From: Cryptomeria japonica
Lineage: Eukaryota > Streptophyta > Pinopsida > Cupressales > Cupressaceae
Assembly (NCBI RefSeq): GCF_030272615.1
Contig: NC_081406.1
Coordinates: forward strand, 165,709,521-165,773,520
DNA: 64,000 nucleotides
Reading direction: 5' to 3'
Shown: positions 61,701 through 64,000 of the stretch, in pieces
Layout: every line of letters begins with the position of its first letter
How positions within the stretch are numbered: position 1 is the first letter of the stretch
The notes under the pieces: model-generated
Seen by the model: the letters and a program-made list of their open reading frames with translations, nothing else
Databases searched by the model: none
What the model was told of the DNA's origin: nothing
Made by a program: the position numbers and the translations under genes

Positions 61701-62618
61701 ATTATCATAGACTAGTGTGGTACATAATTTATCTAACAGGAGAATACAAGGACCTAGCAGGCTGGCAGGTACAATTGATTACATGGATATTTATTTGTTG
61801 GGAATGGCGAGAAAACATGGACTTTATCATTCAGGTATACAAAGCTTCAATTATTTAATTTCTTGTGTCCCAGTTTAAACTAATATATAGAGAAGATTTG
61901 ACTATCAAAATATTGAAATATGTTTTTTTTTCTACAGAACTGGAACCACATTAGGACTTTGAAAAGTTTTTCGTCCAATGGACCTTCATTGCAAATGATT
62001 ATAGAGCATTTTATGGAACTTGATAATGATGAGCAGATCTTGAAGATGACAGGGACTGGCCATAAAAAAGAAGAAACAGAAAAGACCGATGTTTCTACAG
62101 AAAAAAAAAATCAGATAGAAAACAATATTGATGATCAGGAAAGAAGCAAAAGGGATGGTCCAGAAAAGTTAGACACTGTTGTGAAAGAACAACTTAGTAC
62201 ATTAGAGATAACATCAAACACTGAGCTGAAGAATGAAATTCAAGATCTAAAAAAAGAAATTCAAGATCTAAAAGATGGGGTCATGAAACAACAAAGTACA
62301 TTAGAGATAACCCTAAAAGCTGAATTAGATAAGCTGAAGAACGAAATTCAAGAGCTAAAAGATGGGGTCATAAAAACTGAATTAGATAAGCTGAAGAAAG
62401 AAATTATTCAAGAGCTAAAAGATGGGATCATGAAACAACAAAGTTTGAAGAATGAAAAGAGGGAGGAGGAAAAGAGGACGAGGCTAAAACGTTGGGGGTC
62501 AATGAGGTCAGCATTGGACAAATATGACGTTTCCATGGAAGGCATCCAGGTTTTTCAAAGGTTTAGATTTTACTGCATAGCTGGGCATCTCTCATGGCCT
62601 TTGCTTGAACAAGTTTAG
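55706..62618 (+). CDS. ANK-KAP protein: ankyrin repeats + KAP-family P-loop NTPase + coiled coil (12 exons, 5' end incomplete)
   Basis: Exons: 55706-58240, 58328-58393, 58497-58615, 58712-58960, 59057-59161, 59276-59335, 59405-60175, 60300-60648, 60774-60905, 61333-61422, 61557-61834, 61938-62618. All eleven introns are GT-AG, 69-427 bp, and phases agree, giving about 1810 residues. Numbering from the first residue after 55707: 1-360, unassigned helical region; 360-760, about ten ankyrin repeats (RTPLHVASQRG, RTALHEAALNG, LTPLHIAASQG). Walker A GTWGMGKS lies at 894-901, the KAP signature YNAWKY near 1077, two or three membrane segments at about 1129-1151, 1165-1187 and 1240-1262, and Walker B IIVFIEDLDRC at 1284-1294. 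Then come VVLGIDKGHIERAV and YLQKIIQLPLNLP, both KAP-like, and a Lys/Glu coiled coil (1600-1780). KAP proteins are membrane-bound NTPases with the active site in the cytosol; the partner and role here are unknown. If no upstream exon exists, the first ATG is 55831. Reading through exon 9 of this list (60774-) gives a stop at 60946, a possible short form. Confidence 0.88.
56797..57960 (+). other. Ankyrin repeat array of the ANK-KAP gene
   Basis: About ten repeats follow the T-P-L-H-x-A-A pattern. Repeats one and two share the stretch cttgagcacggagctaatgc and its flanks almost exactly (56848-56884 and 56950-56986), a recent internal duplication or conversion. The middle repeats (57090-57330) are irregular and long. 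Ankyrin repeats bind proteins, so this part probably chooses the partner. Confidence 0.85.
58497..60648 (+). other. KAP NTPase domain of the ANK-KAP gene (Walker A to post-Walker B)
   Basis: The Walker A exon ends six codons after the P-loop Lys. The next three exons (83, 35 and 20 codons) are charged and helical. The large exon 59405-60175 holds YNAWKY, the membrane segments (IIYPCLLVVVLACTITWILW and VGIIIIGWKV) and Walker B. The last exon of the domain carries the VLSAINLVL helix, the ID-x3-I-x2-A motif and the QLPLNLP segment. Membrane segments inserted between the Walker motifs are the defining trait of the KAP family. The third hydrophobic stretch (SCVLTMISTLWLLFFEWWVA) just before Walker B is unusual, and I could not explain it by an unspliced intron. 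Confidence 0.82.
61938..62618 (+). other. Last exon: charged coiled-coil tail with internal repeats
   Basis: It starts NWNHIRTLKSF and ends at TAG 62616-62618. The middle contains at least three copies of an ELDKLKNEIQELKDGV-type unit (62215-62440), with matching DNA repeats (attcaagatctaaaa..., gaaattcaagagctaaaaga), so the coil has grown by duplication. Such tails usually drive self-association. A basic stretch (EKRTRLKRWGS) follows. Confidence 0.75.
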
Positions 62619-64000
62619 AGATAAAAGAACATTGATAATTATGAGGATTGGTAGTTCTCATGTTGCAATATGTATATGAAATATTTGTTTGTTAATTTTT
62701 TCGTTTTGTCATGTAGACTATGTTTTTAGGAAGTCTGTCTTTTGTTGTAGTAAAGACTTCTATGTATTCAGGCAATTAATGTTCTTTATCATTATATGAT
62801 CAAGTGATCAAATAATATACAATTTGTTGAGAGCTGGAACAATCTGAAATAGCATTCTAAATTACTAATTTTGTGTGTTGTAAGTTTGTATGTGTATTTT
62901 ACAAGCAGATCATGGAAGATAATTGAATGATTTGATAATTATAAAACTATCATAAAAAGAACTATTTCACCATTATTCTTTTATTCGATTTGTAAAAATG
63001 AATAGCATGAGTATGCCTCAAATAGGGGTCTTTAATTATAGGAAGAGAAAAATTTGAAATCTTCTCCTAATTTTGTGGAACAACCAATGCTTACAAATTG
63101 AAAATAGGATGTGGAAAAAAGGAGGGGCTGGAAATAAAGTTGTTGTTAGAGAGGTGCCGACTCATTTTTGACACCTTATGCTACCTTTGTGGTAGGCAAC
63201 TCGCCACCGCTCATTGAGTGTTGGGTTCAACTTTTGATTCGACCCAATCCCTCTTTCTAAATGTACTCTTCATTTGATCTTATTTACTTGGTCGACTTTG
63301 CTCATATTTGTTCAATCTTGTGCTTGATTTATCTTCATTGGATCTTGGTTGAGTTTTCAAAAAAAATGGCACATGTTTGCATAATTTTTTTCCCTCTTTT
63401 TTCACATTTTACTCCAATATTTCCTTCCAAGATTTAGGGCTACAACCTCCACCAATTGTTCCTTAAAATATTGAGAAATGGCTACTAGCCACAATAATCT
63501 AAGTAGATGCATGGGGACCTACCTTTAAAATATCATAAGTGGACAAACCTTGCTAAAATTTTTCCTTGCTTTCTTAGAGATGTCAAAATTCAAAATCATG
63601 CATTTGTAAAAGTAGAAACTAAAACCATGCCTATGGTTACACTTGAAATAATCCTTGGTGAGAAGCCTTTACATAATCTTAGTTGTATTAGGTTATATCC
63701 TTATTCACCTAGTCCAATATTTGATGATGATTGCATGTGTCTTGTTTCCTAGTAAGAGCTAAATCATAGAGAAATGTATCAAAAAGGTGAAATAAAACAA
63801 TGTGTCAAAACAATAAAATAAAAGAATGTAAGTCGAAGTGATAAAATACAAAGCTATATTAAAATGAGTTGAAATACCTATCAAATCTGAAAGAAGAAAC
63901 TTTCTTTTGTCAAGCTTGATGTCTCCAAGTTATTCCCTTCCATTATCTACTCCTAATCCCTATTACTATGTCCACTATGAGTCATTCTATGTTTATTCCT
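62619..64000. other. 3' flank of the ANK-KAP gene and intergenic DNA
   Basis: AT-rich sequence follows the stop; the transcript end is not defined. The open frame at 63507-63752 has no recognisable domain. No repeat or RNA gene is seen. Confidence 0.35.

Overview
The window is plant nuclear DNA that is mostly repeats, and it holds one large gene that looks intact. The repeat classes (Tat-lineage Ty3/gypsy with dual RNase H, copia LTRs, BED/DUF659 hAT, MITE), PLS-type PPR debris and short GT-AG introns point to a seed plant. Low gene density and the stack of old LTR elements suggest a very large genome, possibly a conifer or other gymnosperm. The species is inference; no gene here identifies it.

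Layout. 1-15837: a Tat-lineage Ty3/gypsy retrotransposon on the + strand whose 5' LTR lies outside the window. It has a leader (1-1313), one gag-pol frame with nine premature stops and no frameshift (1314-8606), a long AT-rich spacer, an antisense plant-mobile-domain (PMD) gene (13272-11256), an AGCGCT-rich block, a polypurine tract and a 3' LTR (14392 to about 15837). It ends inside a hAT transposase remnant (15838-16718, minus). 17028-17318 is a large AT-rich palindrome. 18650-19045 is CT-rich. 20747-21005 is the primer site and 5' LTR of a minus-strand copia element. 21014-21262 is a decayed fragment of a paralogue of the large gene at the right end. 21441-22012 is a foldback element. 22028-22126 is a copia gag remnant, followed by an ATCGAT-rich block. 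26645-27230 is a PPR pseudogene and 27898-28329 a Tourist-like MITE. 28330-36270 is largely featureless AT-rich DNA with a few small unassigned ORFs.

36274-39031 is a short minus-strand copia-type element encoding only a coiled coil and two zinc knuckles. 39067-42090 is a gypsy 5' LTR plus a gag/protease fragment. 42660-44188 is CT-rich. 44189-47265 is a palindromic minisatellite split by a 1601-bp solo LTR with a perfect 5-bp target duplication. 47417-51640 is the 3' end of another minus-strand LTR element carrying an extra ORF. 52714-54615 is a degenerate CCCTAA telomere-like block. 54857-55022 is a perfect 68-bp inverted repeat.

55706-62618 carries the gene of interest: at least 12 exons that join in frame through canonical splice sites into a protein of about 1810 residues. 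It has ankyrin repeats, then a KAP-family P-loop NTPase with membrane segments inserted between Walker A and Walker B, then a charged coiled-coil tail. This ANK-KAP layout resembles animal Kidins220/ARMS, and I know of no described plant example. Together with the decayed copy at 21 kb, it suggests a small plant family of membrane-anchored ankyrin NTPases.
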